A stretch of 64,000 bases of DNA from assembly GCA_950106755.1 (NCBI GenBank), contig OX467082.1:10168001-10232000 (forward strand), read 5' to 3'. The notes below the pieces were generated by a model. The model worked only from the letters and a program-made list of their open reading frames with translations, did no database searches and was not told the DNA's origin. Position numbers and translations under genes: made by a program. This stretch comes from Climacium dendroides. Its lineage: Eukaryota > Streptophyta > Bryopsida > Hypnales > Climaciaceae. Shown in pieces: positions 46,679-58,297 of this stretch; the stretch's first letter is position 1; every line of letters starts with the position of its first letter.

Positions 46679-47366
46679 ATACCTATTTTTTTACTCTTAT
46701 ACAAATATTAATGTAAAAGGTTGATTTTATTTTATTATGATACAGTTTTCCTTTTTTATTTAAAACAACATTCAAACTTAATACGTGCACTCTTCATATT
46801 TCTTTTAATCAAGTATGTTTCCTTTTGGTTTTTATTTGTATTAATTTTTAGTGCATATTGATATCAACTTTGATATCTAGTTCAACATTTGTTTCATCAT
46901 ACATGCCAATTTTTTTAATTATGAAATACTTAATTTTTTACTATATACCAATGCATGATTTGAGTATACGGCTAATTCAATGTTGTATTTGTTTATAGGA
47001 AGCTTGTGAAATATGGATGAATCAAATGTTGGAGTGGCACTTGTAGTGGTGGGAGTTGTAAATGCATGAGTTGGGACAATGGTACAACTAGCTAGCCAAG
47101 GGATGTTTGAGAGGAATCAAAAAACGCCCCCCAAAGTATCAAGTGTGAGGCATTTGAAGAAAAAAAAAAGGAAAAGAATTATCTATTTTGCATTTAGTTG
47201 TAGAATACAACGCATTATTTCAATAAGTTTTTATTGAAAAACATGGTAAAAAAATAGTTGGATTAGAATGTGATCTACACTACATCAAGCCACATTCAAT
47301 TCACTAGTGGGATCAATACTCAACTCAGGTGATGCATGATGATCCAGACAATATTTTTGTTTATCA

Positions 47367-48489
47367 GTGTCAACTTTTTATTATGTCTACAACTTGGTTC
47401 ATGAAGAGTTGCATTGTAATTTATTGTTGGGTTTCATCAATATCATTGAAAGATTGATGGATATTCCTAAACAAGTTGTTATTGCGTTACAAAGACTAGA
47501 GACTGGAGATACTCATGTTTCAATTGGTGAACTTTTTGGCATAGCCAATTTAACAAGTGTGGTGGTATATCAATGGTTCATTGTTGCTCTAATGAAGGTA
47601 GCATTTTTTTTGCATTTAAATTGGCCAATAGGACAAAAATTTATTTTGAGGTAAAACTTGGTTTTAGAAACCTACATGGCATTCCACAATGTTGTGGTGC
47701 TATCAATTGCTCTCATGTCCAATTTGACTTACCAACAAATATGAGATCAAGTCATTGGTATGATTGTAATCATAACTATTCTATAGTAATTTAGGCAATT
47801 ATAGACCATGAGGCTCTATTTACAAATGTTTTTGTTGGGATTCCCGCATCTCTACATAATTCTCAATTTCTATTGATGTCAAATCACTTTAAAGAAGTGA
47901 TTGCAGGAATCCAATTGAATGGGCCAACAATTGAGATTCAAGGTGTTGATGTCTATGAATTCATCATAGGTGATGAAAGGTATGTTGGAGATAGAAACTT
48001 GTTGGTGCCTTGGCCTAGGATCTAACTTCTTAAATTATACAAGGAATACAACTTCAAGCATTCATCTACATGTATGGTAGTAGAATGTGCTTTTGGGATC
48101 CTTAAAGAAATGTAGACACTACTAGAAAATTCAGATTTTTGTTGATTTGGACGTGTTGATCATCAACACTTTTCTATTGATTTGGACAGTAATTTGTCCA
48201 AATCAACAAAAAATGTGAATTTTCTAGTAGTGAGAGGATTATTAGAAATCCTATTACAAATCCTATATTCAAAAGGATTCTAAGCTTGATAGTAGTATGT
48301 TGTTTACTCCATAATATCATCATTGATAGGAATGATATTATTGATGAGTCAATTGTTTTATGGGGACATTATGATTTTGGATATGCACAACAAATAGTGC
48401 AAAGTCCACCTCAAAATGATGGTGAACAATTGCAAATGGCAATTGCAAGACACATATACCTTTTAGAAGCAACACACTTGGATGAATAA
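47367..48489 (+). pseudogene. PIF/Harbinger (HARBI1/ALP1-like) transposase remnant
   Basis: DDE transposase relic. Family landmarks in order: IPKQVVIALQRLETGDTHVS; GIPQCCGAINCSHVQFDLP (the first catalytic Asp of GAxD is Asn here); SSHWYDCNHNYS; IIGDERYVGD with VPWPRI (second Asp kept); MVVECAFGILK (Glu kept); VVCCLLHNIIID. Damage: a frameshift at about 47600-47655, in-frame stops near 47792, 48023 and 48113, and a 116-bp MITE inserted at 48117. Not functional. The same strand and order as the trihelix remnant indicate one former autonomous element, about 45.4-48.5 kb. Confidence 0.85.
48117..48232. mobile_element. CACTA-type MITE (116 bp) nested in the Harbinger transposase
   Basis: Starts CACTACTAGAAAATTC and ends GAATTTTCTAGTAGTG, with inner pairing of ttgttgatttggac / gtccaaatcaaca. 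AGA flanks it on both sides (48114-48116 and 48233-48235), a 3-bp target duplication. Removing the element and one AGA rejoins the transposase sequence in frame (ILKEM-stop-RII), so it landed in an already recognisable transposase. Confidence 0.92.
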
Positions 48490-48539
48490 AATGTTTCGAC
48501 CTATTTTACATTTTGCACCATTATTTAATTTTGGGACCC

Positions 48540-49455
48540 TTTAGCCCCTAAAATTCCTTGACTATGTTTTCACCAAAAATACTCCAAGACTGCCATTTCT
48601 AGTGCAAGTATCAAATTTTAAGAGAATTTTTTTTACATATGAAATCTTAGGGTCTTGTAATATGATGGTTTCAAAAAATGTGGAAAAAAATTCAAAAATT
48701 TCCATTGCGTAGATTGCAAGATATAAGCATTTGAATTGAAAAAAAATCATTTTTTTTTGGCCACAAGAGTAATTGGGCACCTACACTTCATAAGGTCTCA
48801 TTTGTATGAAGAAATGTCCAAAATGGTGGTTACTATTTGGATTCTTCAATTCAAATTGGCTACATACTTGAAAAATTTTAGATCATTTGGAATTGTACAA
48901 CATATAGAAAAAAAAAATATTAAGTGGAAAAAAGTAAAGAATAATTTAAAATACTAAATTATTAGTAATTTAGTTATGGAATTGAAAATTTTCAATTCCA
49001 ATGGTTGAAATGTTGTCTTTGGTTTGATTTTTCCAAAAAAATATTGAAAATTGAATCAAATAAAAAATTTTATAGTTTATTTTAGAATATATAATCCATA
49101 ACCACTTGCAAACTAAAATTTCTCATAACTTTCTTGTGATCAATCAAAATGGAATGATTCAAAGATTTCCAAGTATATAGAAATGTAGAAAACAAAGACC
49201 ATTTTGTTTATTTTTTCTAAAAAAATGATTTTTAAAAATATGTCCAAGCTAATTGAGTTGAGAAAGAAACTACATATCATACAATAACTCTTTAACCATG
49301 CAATCAAAAGTTATGAAAATTATTGGGCCTTAAGAAAAACTTTGTTGAATGTTGTGTAAAAATTTCAAAGAAAGAAAATTCCTAATCCAGTTTGTAGTAA
49401 GTTGTCCAAAATTGCTATATTGCCAAAAATTGCAACTTGGTCCTTTAGGGGTTAA
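48540..49455 (-). repeat. Repeat family R1, inverted copy flanking the Harbinger remnant on the right
   Basis: Outer end GGTCCTTTAGGGGTTAA mirrors the left copy's TTAACCCCTAAAAGGACC. The inner end (tttagcccctaaaattcc) is also an inverted terminus. Internal landmarks in reverse: ccacaagagtaattgggc, ggctacatacttgaaaa, caaaatggaatgattcaaag. TTAA stands at the outer edge of both flanking copies. This could be a PIF-type TTA duplication or a TTAA duplication; I cannot decide. Confidence 0.6.
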
Positions 49456-50660
49456 AAGATATAAAGAATTTTGTGACCCATTTTATATTGTGTACCATTA
49501 GTTGCTAAGGAAATCTTTTGAAGAATGTAGAGGATTTTAAAGAACTGTCTTACAGGAATCCTCTTATAGTACAATATTGTTATGTGCTATATTACAATGA
49601 ATTAGTATAAAAGAATACCAAATTTGTAAATAAGTAGATTATATGAGTTTGACAATAATTTATGGAAATATTTGTAAATCGAATACAAAACTCAACATCA
49701 CATTTAAACTTGTCAATCATAACATCTTATATAAATTTTCATATTGGGTATTTTCCATCCAATTTTGTTGTGGATGATTTTGTAAATGTGTATACGGCTA
49801 TTGGATGTGGAAAGCCTCTGATTTAGGAACTGCACAATTTTTAAAGAAAGATGCATGAATTATGGATCACAAAAGATGCCTTTTTTCATTTTATATTTAA
49901 GCAACTTCAAACTCTTGGATTTTGATTTGAATTTTAGTCGTGAAGGAGTCTTTAAATAATTCAAATTGAACTAATGAATTGAAACTTACATAGTCAATTT
50001 TATACTTGAAATTGAAAAGATGAAAAGCTACTAGAATTGAATATTTGATTGCAATTTGAATTGTGGGCCTAAAACCATGATTTATTGTCTTTCTAATCAA
50101 GAATGGCACAAAAAATGAGGTGGCACCAAGTTGTTCTAGAATATTTTGAATGCATATGGCAAAATTTTCAAATGTATTGACCCCATAAATGACACTATAG
50201 GCATTTTTTGGCCAATGAATGACAAAAAAATCTTTACATGTGGAACAAAAGTGCAACTATTTATCCTCAGAATTTAGTATGAAAAAGGAAGGTCTTCTAC
50301 AATAGTCTAACTTCCAAAAAGTTCTTTTGGATTTTTTTTAAAACCAATGATTCACTCGATACCAAAATGGATGATTTCCAAGGTTGCTAGTCCATCCTTT
50401 AAAGATTAAGCTTATTTTTATTTGATATGAACTAACTGAACTATTTCTTTAAGAATTTCCTCTTAATCTCAAGTCTGAAATTTTCAGAACTTATTCAAGA
50501 GATGCCATTTCCTCTCTGATTCAATATGAATGAAGACATGCTATTCATTGTTGACACAAAATAAAACTTCAATTTGTTCATCGTCCAAAAAATGGACATC
50601 GGAGTGCTCCAGGGTTAAACGCTGAGAGAGACTGAATGACAATTCATGCTAGCTACACTA
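49456..50660. other. Spacer without recognisable gene
   Basis: AT-rich; the 119-codon minus-strand frame at 49897-50256 has no recognisable motif and an AT-driven composition. Nothing else seen. Confidence 0.45.
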
Positions 50661-50665
50661 AAATT

Positions 50666-50746
50666 GGTAAATAATGTTGGCTACACTAATTGTCAACAAT
50701 AACACTAATTGTGATTTGCAAGGTTAGTGTGAGAACATTATTTACC
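50666..50746. repeat. 81-bp hairpin
   Basis: ggtaaataatgtt...acactaa pairs with ttagtgt...aacattatttacc, giving a stem of about 20 bp with a small internal bulge and a 35-base loop region. It may be a small MITE core or a hairpin RNA locus. Confidence 0.5.
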
Positions 50747-51725
50747 TGTTTTAACACTATTTCAGTTCTATAGTAAAATTTGCACTGAATTTTAGGTCAA
50801 AGTTCTGCATTCCAAAGAAAGATGAGCAAACTAGCAAGTGATTCCAATGTGACATTACAGCCAATCATGTCTGTACTGGGCAATCAAAAGAAACTTATCA
50901 CTGTAAGTGGTGCGCGAGAGAGAAAAAAGAATAACGAATCTACAGAGAGATCAGCATGATTTACATAAATCTTGTCTTGCGCATTGTATGATGCATCAGA
51001 AATGTGATTCATGGTGCGAAGCTGCAGAGTGCCGCAAATTCAGGCTGCAAATTCAGGCCACAAATTTGGTTTATTTCTGATGAAATTTGAATGGATTAAG
51101 GTAGAACAGCCCATTGTGGTCAGAATGAGGAGTTTCACATCATCTTGTTGCCAAAAATTTTCAATTTTTTCCCCCACATTAGTACAAGTGTGAGAAACAG
51201 CAAGTGCAGTTGAAATTAATTTTTTTTTTGACAAAGTATGAATTCACTAAGAATTTTTGAAGTCTTCAGCCCAAAAGAGTCTGTAGACTACTTGAAAACC
51301 AACAAAATCTGAATCTGTAATGCTCATCTGACTACCTAGTGCAGTCAAAATATTTCCTATTATGGAAGGCCAAAAAAGTCAATTTTTTACAATGAACATC
51401 ACACTGAAAAATTAGAAGTTCCTAACGAGGTTAGTGTTCACTCCATTGCTGTCACATAAGACGTGCATTGTGGCCCACATCTCACATACTAAAAAAAACC
51501 CACAATGGGTCATTTCCTAGGCAACCGCAATGGGTCATTTGACCATAATGGGCTGTTTTACCTTACAAACTGGAGTGGGCAATTGAAAAGTTTGAAAAAA
51601 AAATTGAACCACAGGTACCTGGGTTTTCTCGCAAGCGACCTGCGCTTTTCAATGTATTACAATGCATGGCTGTTTTAGTACACCCTACTTCTGCCCACTC
51701 ATCCAGCATGGAAGTGAAAGCCCTT
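50747..51725. other. Spacer without recognisable gene
   Basis: Contains three near repeats of aatgggtcat or aatgggctg (51500-51560) and otherwise nothing I can assign. Confidence 0.4.
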
Positions 51726-51865
51726 AAGGTAGGAATACCATAAATGGTTAGTGGTTCTAAAATGGTTACAATGTACTGTAGAGGTACATTTATGTCTTGA
51801 AATGACAAGTATATGTACATCATAACCATTTAAGAACCACTAACCATTTATGGTATTTCTACCTT
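51726..51865. mobile_element. 140-bp inverted-repeat element (MITE-like)
   Basis: Left arm starts aaggtaggaataccataaat and the right arm ends atttatggtatttctacctt. About 42 bp pair with few mismatches (tggttagtggttcta / agaaccactaacca). TA stands at both outer edges, compatible with a Tc1/mariner-like or TTA-type target, but the superfamily is not certain. Confidence 0.7.
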
Positions 51866-52787
51866 ATTGCAGCAAGCGAGCTGGTCACTTGTGAGTGCTG
51901 GTCCACCAGCAATGAAATATAAGGTAATAGGCTCTGAAACCGTATAGGTTATGTTGAAGAAATGAATTGAAGAAAAAATTATGTTGAAGAAATGAATTGA
52001 AAGTCTAGGAATTTTTTTTTTAAATGCTTGATTTTAAATTGTAAATAAATTGTTAATATCTCTAAGATGGGATAGAAATACAATAATGCAAACGGTGAAA
52101 TAATTTTAAGAAGAAAACTTAACCATGTCAAACAATATTTTTTTTTTAAATGTAAATATTTCATTTTAATTGAATCCTACAATTTTTTTTGAAAATGCTT
52201 ACGTTGTCCAAAAAACAAAATTTACCATACCTTTTTCATCACTAATCCAAATGGACTAAATTAGAGCTTCACATGTAGACAAAAATAAGATCTATAAGAA
52301 AAAAAAATTGTAATTATTTTGAGTTTTTGTGGATTTCTTTTTGTGCCCAGAAACATGAAAATTATGTTTAGGATGGCATAAATTTTGCTCTTGTGCATTG
52401 ATTGAAAAAACACATTATATTCCCATGAAGCTAATACGTTTTTCTATCTTTATGAATAAATTGAAAAACTCACAAAAAATTGAGGTCGTAGGAACTTGTC
52501 CAAACTCTTCAGGGGTTAAATTTTTTCTTAAAAATAGAAATTATTTTTGTCTTTTGAATTTATTTTTTTGTAGAACCTTGATTGAATTCCCAATGATAAA
52601 GATTAAAACTTCAAAACTTTGTAGTGCAAGTAATTAAATGTAAGAAGTTTTGAAGTTAAATAATCTAGTCATGGAAGGTGCAAAGCAATATATTTTGTTC
52701 ACTTTAAATGCAAAGAACTTGCAATCTATCTAGTCAAAAATTTAGAAATGCATTCCAAACATTCTTTTACTAGTTAGGTGGAAGATC
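51866..52787. other. Spacer with R1-like remnants
   Basis: About 52180-52515 resembles part of the nested repeat at 44150-44990 and ends in cttcaggggttaa, like an R1 terminus. No gene. Confidence 0.4.
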
Positions 52788-52937
52788 CACTACTAGAAAA
52801 TTTAGTTTTTCTGTTGTTTTGGTCGCGTTGATCCGGTCAAAATCTAATAGAAATCTGTTGAAATCAACAGATTTCTATTAGATTTTGACCGGATCAACGC
52901 GACCAAAACAACAGAAAAACTAAATTTTCTAGTAGTG
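52788..52937. mobile_element. CACTA-type MITE: near-perfect 150-bp palindrome
   Basis: Starts CACTACTAGAAAATTTAG and ends CTAAATTTTCTAGTAGTG, flanked by ATC on each side (52785-52787 and 52938-52940), a 3-bp target duplication. The two 75-base halves are exact reverse complements except for the innermost base pair (A/A at 52862/52863). Such perfection implies recent insertion or ongoing homogenisation. No coding capacity; a transcript would form a 74-bp perfect hairpin. Confidence 0.95.
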
Positions 52938-54469
52938 ATCCTATATTTAGTTGTGTAAAGACTTTTACAATTATAAGTATGAGCATAGTTTGTTTCCAAA
53001 AGAGATATTTATAATGAATTAAAGAAAATGTAGGGCCTTATACTTGTCATTTTCAACAAGGTCCACTACTGCAACAAAGATTTTTTACACAAATATGGAA
53101 GAATATGTCTCGTCTTTTGTGATAGCTTTGAATTAGGGAGGAGGCAAGCTTACATGAATACAAAGTCTTTGATATCAAGTATGAATTGAAATCTAGAAAT
53201 TTGCTAGCAAATAGTTTAGCAAAAATGAAAATTGCGTAAATACTAAACAACTATTTTTTCAAAGTGCATTACAAACTTCCCTACTTTCAAATGTAGTAAG
53301 AAGTGAAGTTGAAATGTTAATTATATTTTAAAAAGTATATTGAAATAAATCCAAAAAGTATTTTATAATTTTACTTTTAGAGAAATATTTCAATCACTAA
53401 CTAAATTAGCTTTACAAAAAACTTACATAACAATAGAAATTGATACAATACGGTAATATTGTAGTAGGCTTTGAATTTTTTTAAAAATATACAAGTAGTG
53501 TAACTATGAAGCATATTTGTATTTAATAGTCCAAATCAATGCACTATAAATATAGTTGTAAATTGTAAAAGGAAACTCAATGTATGGTTGTTAATAAGTT
53601 CTTTTCTTGGCAAAATGTTGAATCCATCACATGAAGTAAAACCAACAAGGTGAAAACAAAAGTTTTTTGGGATAAAAGTAAAACGTTGCCACCTCCTCAA
53701 ATATACATCGTGTGTACATGTTATTTTTTCATAACCTTCAACAATGTACAAACATTGTACATTTTAGAGTGTGGGTGACTTTAGAACCCTATACTTCAAC
53801 TTCAAAATTTCATGACTAATTCCACAAAGCTCCAAAAAATATGAAATAACAATTTCACTTTTCTTTCAAGGAAAATTTATTGAAAATTATTTCAACAAGC
53901 TTTGTCTCTTCCAAAAATCAATTTCACCTTTAAGGTGGGCAATTTGTGAACTTCCTACCTTACTAATTTAGTTTCATTATATTCACTTTCAACTAAAATT
54001 TAATTACTAATGTACTTAATACTAATTGATACTAATATCTCAGAGGGCTATTTCATTGAATTTTGTTGGAGCTACTTGTTTATTTATAATGCATTTCGTC
54101 TATTTCAAAAGTTCGCTAAAGAGACGAATTCTGCAAAGCCAACAACATTATTATGACAACATTAAAACCAATCATTATGACCTACTTGGAATGCATGTTG
54201 ACTTTGTGAGTTTTTAGAAGTGATGGCCAGGGTCAATTCACCAAAACCGTCCTCCTAGGCTAGCACTCAAGAAATTTACATTTGTCAAGAACCAATTAGA
54301 AAGCTCAGATATAATTCAATTCTCCACCCAAGCATCTCAGGGGAAATTATACTTCCAACTTGGGGGAGGATATTGAGTGGCTTAACAATGTTATGAAACG
54401 AAAACTTGAACGCAAGGTTGAATAGACTTGTGGGGATTGATTAATACTATTGAGACACTATTTTGATGA
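52938..54469. other. Spacer without recognisable gene
   Basis: Contains an inverted partial R2 copy (about 53660-53950, with cacctcctcaaatatacatc). Otherwise only short AT-rich frames. Confidence 0.45.
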
Positions 54470-54960
54470 ATTTCAAAAGAAATTTTGATCAATTCACCAC
54501 TTTGTCCAACTTCTTGTCCCTTGAGTTTTCACATTAGAATGCATACATGGAATACTTTTCAAATGTTGAGACTTGGAGAAGACCATTTGCCTCTTCAACT
54601 TCCTACCAATCTATAATGTGAAGTTGTGAACTTGTGTAGTGTCTCCTAGAATTTAAGACTAATGAGTGCAAGAACATGCCATCGAACGTTTAACGTCTTG
54701 AACTAAATTTTGGGGAAGTGTAGCATCTTGAAATATTTTCAAGTAAATCATCCTCAAAAGACAAGTGAATTGGCATCTAACCCAAGTCGTTTCGTATTTT
54801 TTTTTTTGTGCTTTGTGGAATTAGTCATAAAACTTTGAAGTTGAAATGGCTCACCTCCTAAAACGTACACAATCTATACATTGCTGAAGGCTATGAAAAA
54901 GCAACATGCACAAACCGTGCACATTTAAGGATTTAGAAGCTCCTCCGTTTAGGAGCCTCG
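54470..54960 (+). repeat. Repeat family R2, copy at the right edge of the extra stretch
   Basis: Aligned with 17680-18115 and 41560-41995 (landmarks ttcaccactttgtccaactt and ctcacctcctaaaacgtaca). Block C' starts directly after it, as block C does after its R2 copy. Confidence 0.65.
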
Positions 54961-54979
54961 TACCTTAAGAACGGTGGGG

Positions 54980-57657
54980 TCTCGCCTTTCACGTGGGCAA
55001 CTAGTTTTTCGTTCAAACCTCTGACTGAGTTCAGTGTTGTCGGAACTAGGGCCGGGCACATGTTGCTCGCGGTGGGCGTGCTCGGTGGGGGTCCCGTCGG
55101 GGGTCAGACCCAGCCAGGGATCCACAGCCGGGCGCCCCTCAGCATTAAGTCCCCGACGTTTTCCTCAAAACGCCAGGGATCCACCTGCTGTAGGTAGCAG
55201 CAGTGGTGCCTTTCCCCCTGCTTCACAATCGCTTCAGAATCGCTTTAGAACCGCCTACCCCCCACCAAGATAGTATTACGAAATTGATGAACTCCAAACT
55301 TGCCGCCGTAATGGAAACATAACTTACATTTCTATTCCCCTTTGAGATCACTCCTCCCGCCACGAAATGATTGCCTTGTTCACAGGAAACGTTTGGAATG
55401 TGAAGACCCTCGGCTAAACCCTAAACGTCAATTTCTGTCCACGTGAAATTCGCCAGGGTAAAAGTGAGGGAGTTTTTGGCGATTATTCGCCACAAATGAA
55501 ACCACTGCCCCCGTTGGACCTCATGTGCGCGGCTCTACTGACATCCAGGCTGGCCCTTGACTCCGTCCTCTCCCTTGCCTGAAGGTTTCCAGACTTCCCA
55601 CGTTTCCTCCAGAACCAAAGAATAGTCTGTACATGGTACCCATGTTAGTTCTCTTCTTCTTCTACCTTGAGTTCCCTGAATTACAAGCTCGAATGCTCGT
55701 GGAAGGACGAGGTCACAACGCCAGTCCAAGTGGTGTTTTGAGTCAGACCGGCAGAAGAGTGCGGGGCTGCCCGCCCTTGCTGGGGGGTTGACGAAGTTTC
55801 AGGCAGTCTCGATTTTCTGTCGTCTTCGCCATAGTTGGCACGGCACGGGAGAGATTTGTCGTCCTGAGGAGAGCTTCCGAGGGTCAAGACTTCTGGAAGC
55901 CGAGCTTGGGGAAGGAGGCAGCCGCGCGCGGAGCCGACCCAACGCACAGCGTCCGAAGCTTCTGTGCGTGGAGCTTCTGTGCGGAACTTGTGTGTGCAAG
56001 ATGTTTCGCCACCCTTGGGCGTTCAGTTCTTCGCCACTTGACCATGTTGTGAGTTCCTCGTGCTTCGCTTGTTGCTTAGAGTTTTTGTCTTGTTGGGGTT
56101 CCGATCATATGCAGCTTCGAGCTTAGCTCTGTGCGGGAGGGTTTGTATCATACGAAGGCTTTTATCGACCTTTTCGTCGGTCTGAGCGTGTTCACTGTCA
56201 GAGATCGTGCGTTTCTTACTTGGAGTTGAAGGTCGCGCTCCTTAGTACTTGCTCTTACTTTATTGCTACGGATTTGCGGTTATGTTGGATGTTCCCTGTT
56301 TGACGCGTAGGGTGTGAACTAGTGCAGTTCGATCTGGAGTCTGTTTTTTGGGTGTCTGCTCCTTATTGTTGTCACTGTTGCGGATTCGTAACCCTAGTCA
56401 GAGTCCTATTGTACATTTGTGTCATTTTGATGTCCACGGATAAGATCAGGTTGTGAGCCTCTGAACGAATCTTGTAGCGGCAGGATTATCGATGAACGGA
56501 ATCTCTTGTTGATTTTTCATTTTTGAATTGCGTTTCCTTCATTACATTTTTGGAAGAGTTTGTTTAGAAATTGTAGGGAGACATACAAAGATTCGTCTGC
56601 TGGTAACCCTGGTTCAGCTCGCCATCCCTTGCCATGCTGTGGTAGTCGTTTTGTTTGTGAAGTTGGACGCCTGATTGGGAGGTTTGACTTTGTGCAGCAT
56701 CCAACAGCATCTGATTTTGTTGAACAGATTTGCCGACATTCCCGTGACTCATTTGCTCTTATCTAGCTTTGCAGTCCTTTTCGTATCTACTGCCTCTGAG
56801 TTGAGAAATGGGTTTCCAGTGTGCACATACAGGTATGCAGATGTAGAGGGAATGATGTGTGGAATGTCTTTTACCTGGCAACTCTCGCGGCACTGCTTCT
56901 GGCGAAAAGATCGATAGTTTCATGAACGTTCCTGTTTCGGGATGCGCTCGGTTATGGGACCTTCTTGGTTGACCATTGTCGAAATGGTTTAGATCATGTC
57001 AGCACTGTTGCAAAGGCGTGATCAAACCACCAATATAGGTTTGCCAACACCTGATCTGAGCATTAGTTCTGTGCGCCTCCGCCGTGCTCCTCTTCTGAGC
57101 ACTCATGCATGAAGATTTCGGAGTTGAATGAAATCGTAGCGTTTGCTGTAGCTGATTTCGTTACCGCCGGTTTTGAGTCTGTCTGCATCGGTGGTTCAAT
57201 GTTGTAGGTCAGCTTTGTACTGTTGGGTGAGGATATGATGATATGGATGCCATGTCGTGCTTTAGAACTGGTAGCTGCAAGTCGGTGTATTCGTGATTAG
57301 TAGTTTGTTCGAAAACGAGCCTGGTTGAATTGTGAAGCATTTCCTGTGCTTCTTCACTTCGTTTTTGGGTTTGGCAATATCATTTTTTCGCGTGTTTTTG
57401 ACTCCAAGAGCTCTTCTGTTCCCTTTGAAAAATAGCTTAATCAATCGATTGATTCCGATGTTGAAAGTACAGCATCGAAGACGTCTTGCTGTGTAGATTA
57501 CATCATAGCAGACGAGATGATGCAGAGGTTCGTTGACCGAGATTGCAGGAAATTTAGCTGATGAAGTTGATGATAGGACTAGTGTGACGATAATTCTATG
57601 TTCCAATCAAGGATGCAGTTCTGCAGTTCTGAAGTTCTGGTCAATGGTTCGTTGCAG
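54980..57657 (+). other. Block C': GC-richer 5' part of a gene fragment (copy 2)
   Basis: Counterpart of 18116-20371. It has about 500 extra GC-rich bases (55048-55550) missing from block C, including ggcgtgctcggtgggggtcc and a telo-box-like ctaaaccctaaacg (about 55414). CpG-rich core 55740-56040, conserved ATG at about 56001, then the segment F homologue 56245-57052. No long frame is conserved with block C. Confidence 0.45.
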
Positions 57658-57807
57658 GTGTAGAGTTTAAGCTTGTTCGAAGACAAACCTGGAGCAGTCC
57701 CCATACTCGACAAACTCAGATGCATGCATCTCCAGTCAAGGCTGTCGATGTACATGTCAAGGAGGTGAAAGAGACTGTCATTGGGAACATTGCGGAAGAC
57801 TGTTCCG
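57658..57807 (+). CDS. Internal coding exon a of the unidentified gene (copy 2)
   Basis: 150 nt between ttcgttgcag and g|gtatg, the same phase and length as 20372-20521. A few residue changes are visible (VEFKLVR for VECNLVP; KAVDV for KAFDV), and the frame stays open. Splice sites are kept. Confidence 0.5.
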
Positions 57808-58225
57808 GTATGTTTTTAAACCTCACAGTTTAAGTTCCTTGTTTTCTCCTTTCGACTGCATGCTTCTCTGGAATCATTGCCGCTGGATGATCTTCTGCTA
57901 ACTTGGGTGAGCTGTGTAGTTGAGCGCATTTAAGTTTTGTCCAACACCTGTAAGCAATTAGGGGCTAAGTGGTATCTGAATGCAGATGCTCGAGCTGTTC
58001 TATTTTGGTTCCTCTATGTGATCCCGAACGTCCCTCGTAATCCTAATTTTATATCTGCTGGAGAGCCAGTTCAAATTGTTTAGGATGATAGATACCTTTT
58101 CTGAAAATTTGCATGATTAGGATTCAGTATCCTATGATTATTTTTGACTTGCCGACAGAAATTGTGATTTTGTAGAGGTGTTCCTATGATTTTAGTATTT
58201 GATACTGTTTCATGGTTTTGAGCAG

Positions 58226-58297
58226 TCGTTGGTAGAAGGCCACCCCTCAAGACAAAGGTGCAGCTGCCTAGGAAGAAGTGCAAGCCAAACAGCCCTG
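58226..58297 (+). CDS. Internal coding exon b of the unidentified gene (copy 2)
   Basis: 72 nt, with the same basic Pro/Lys-rich peptide as 20941-21012 (GRRPPLKTKVQLPRKK) and the same donor. Joined in phase to exon a. No later exon found before TNL3. Confidence 0.5.

Noticed and set aside
49897..50256. 119-codon minus-strand frame
   Set aside because: Phe/Ile/Lys/Asn-rich composition expected from AT-rich DNA, no motif, no paralogue in the window.
55030..55260. GC-rich stretch resembling ribosomal or organellar DNA
   Set aside because: I recognise no rRNA or organelle motif. It is most simply part of the CpG-rich block C' lost from block C.
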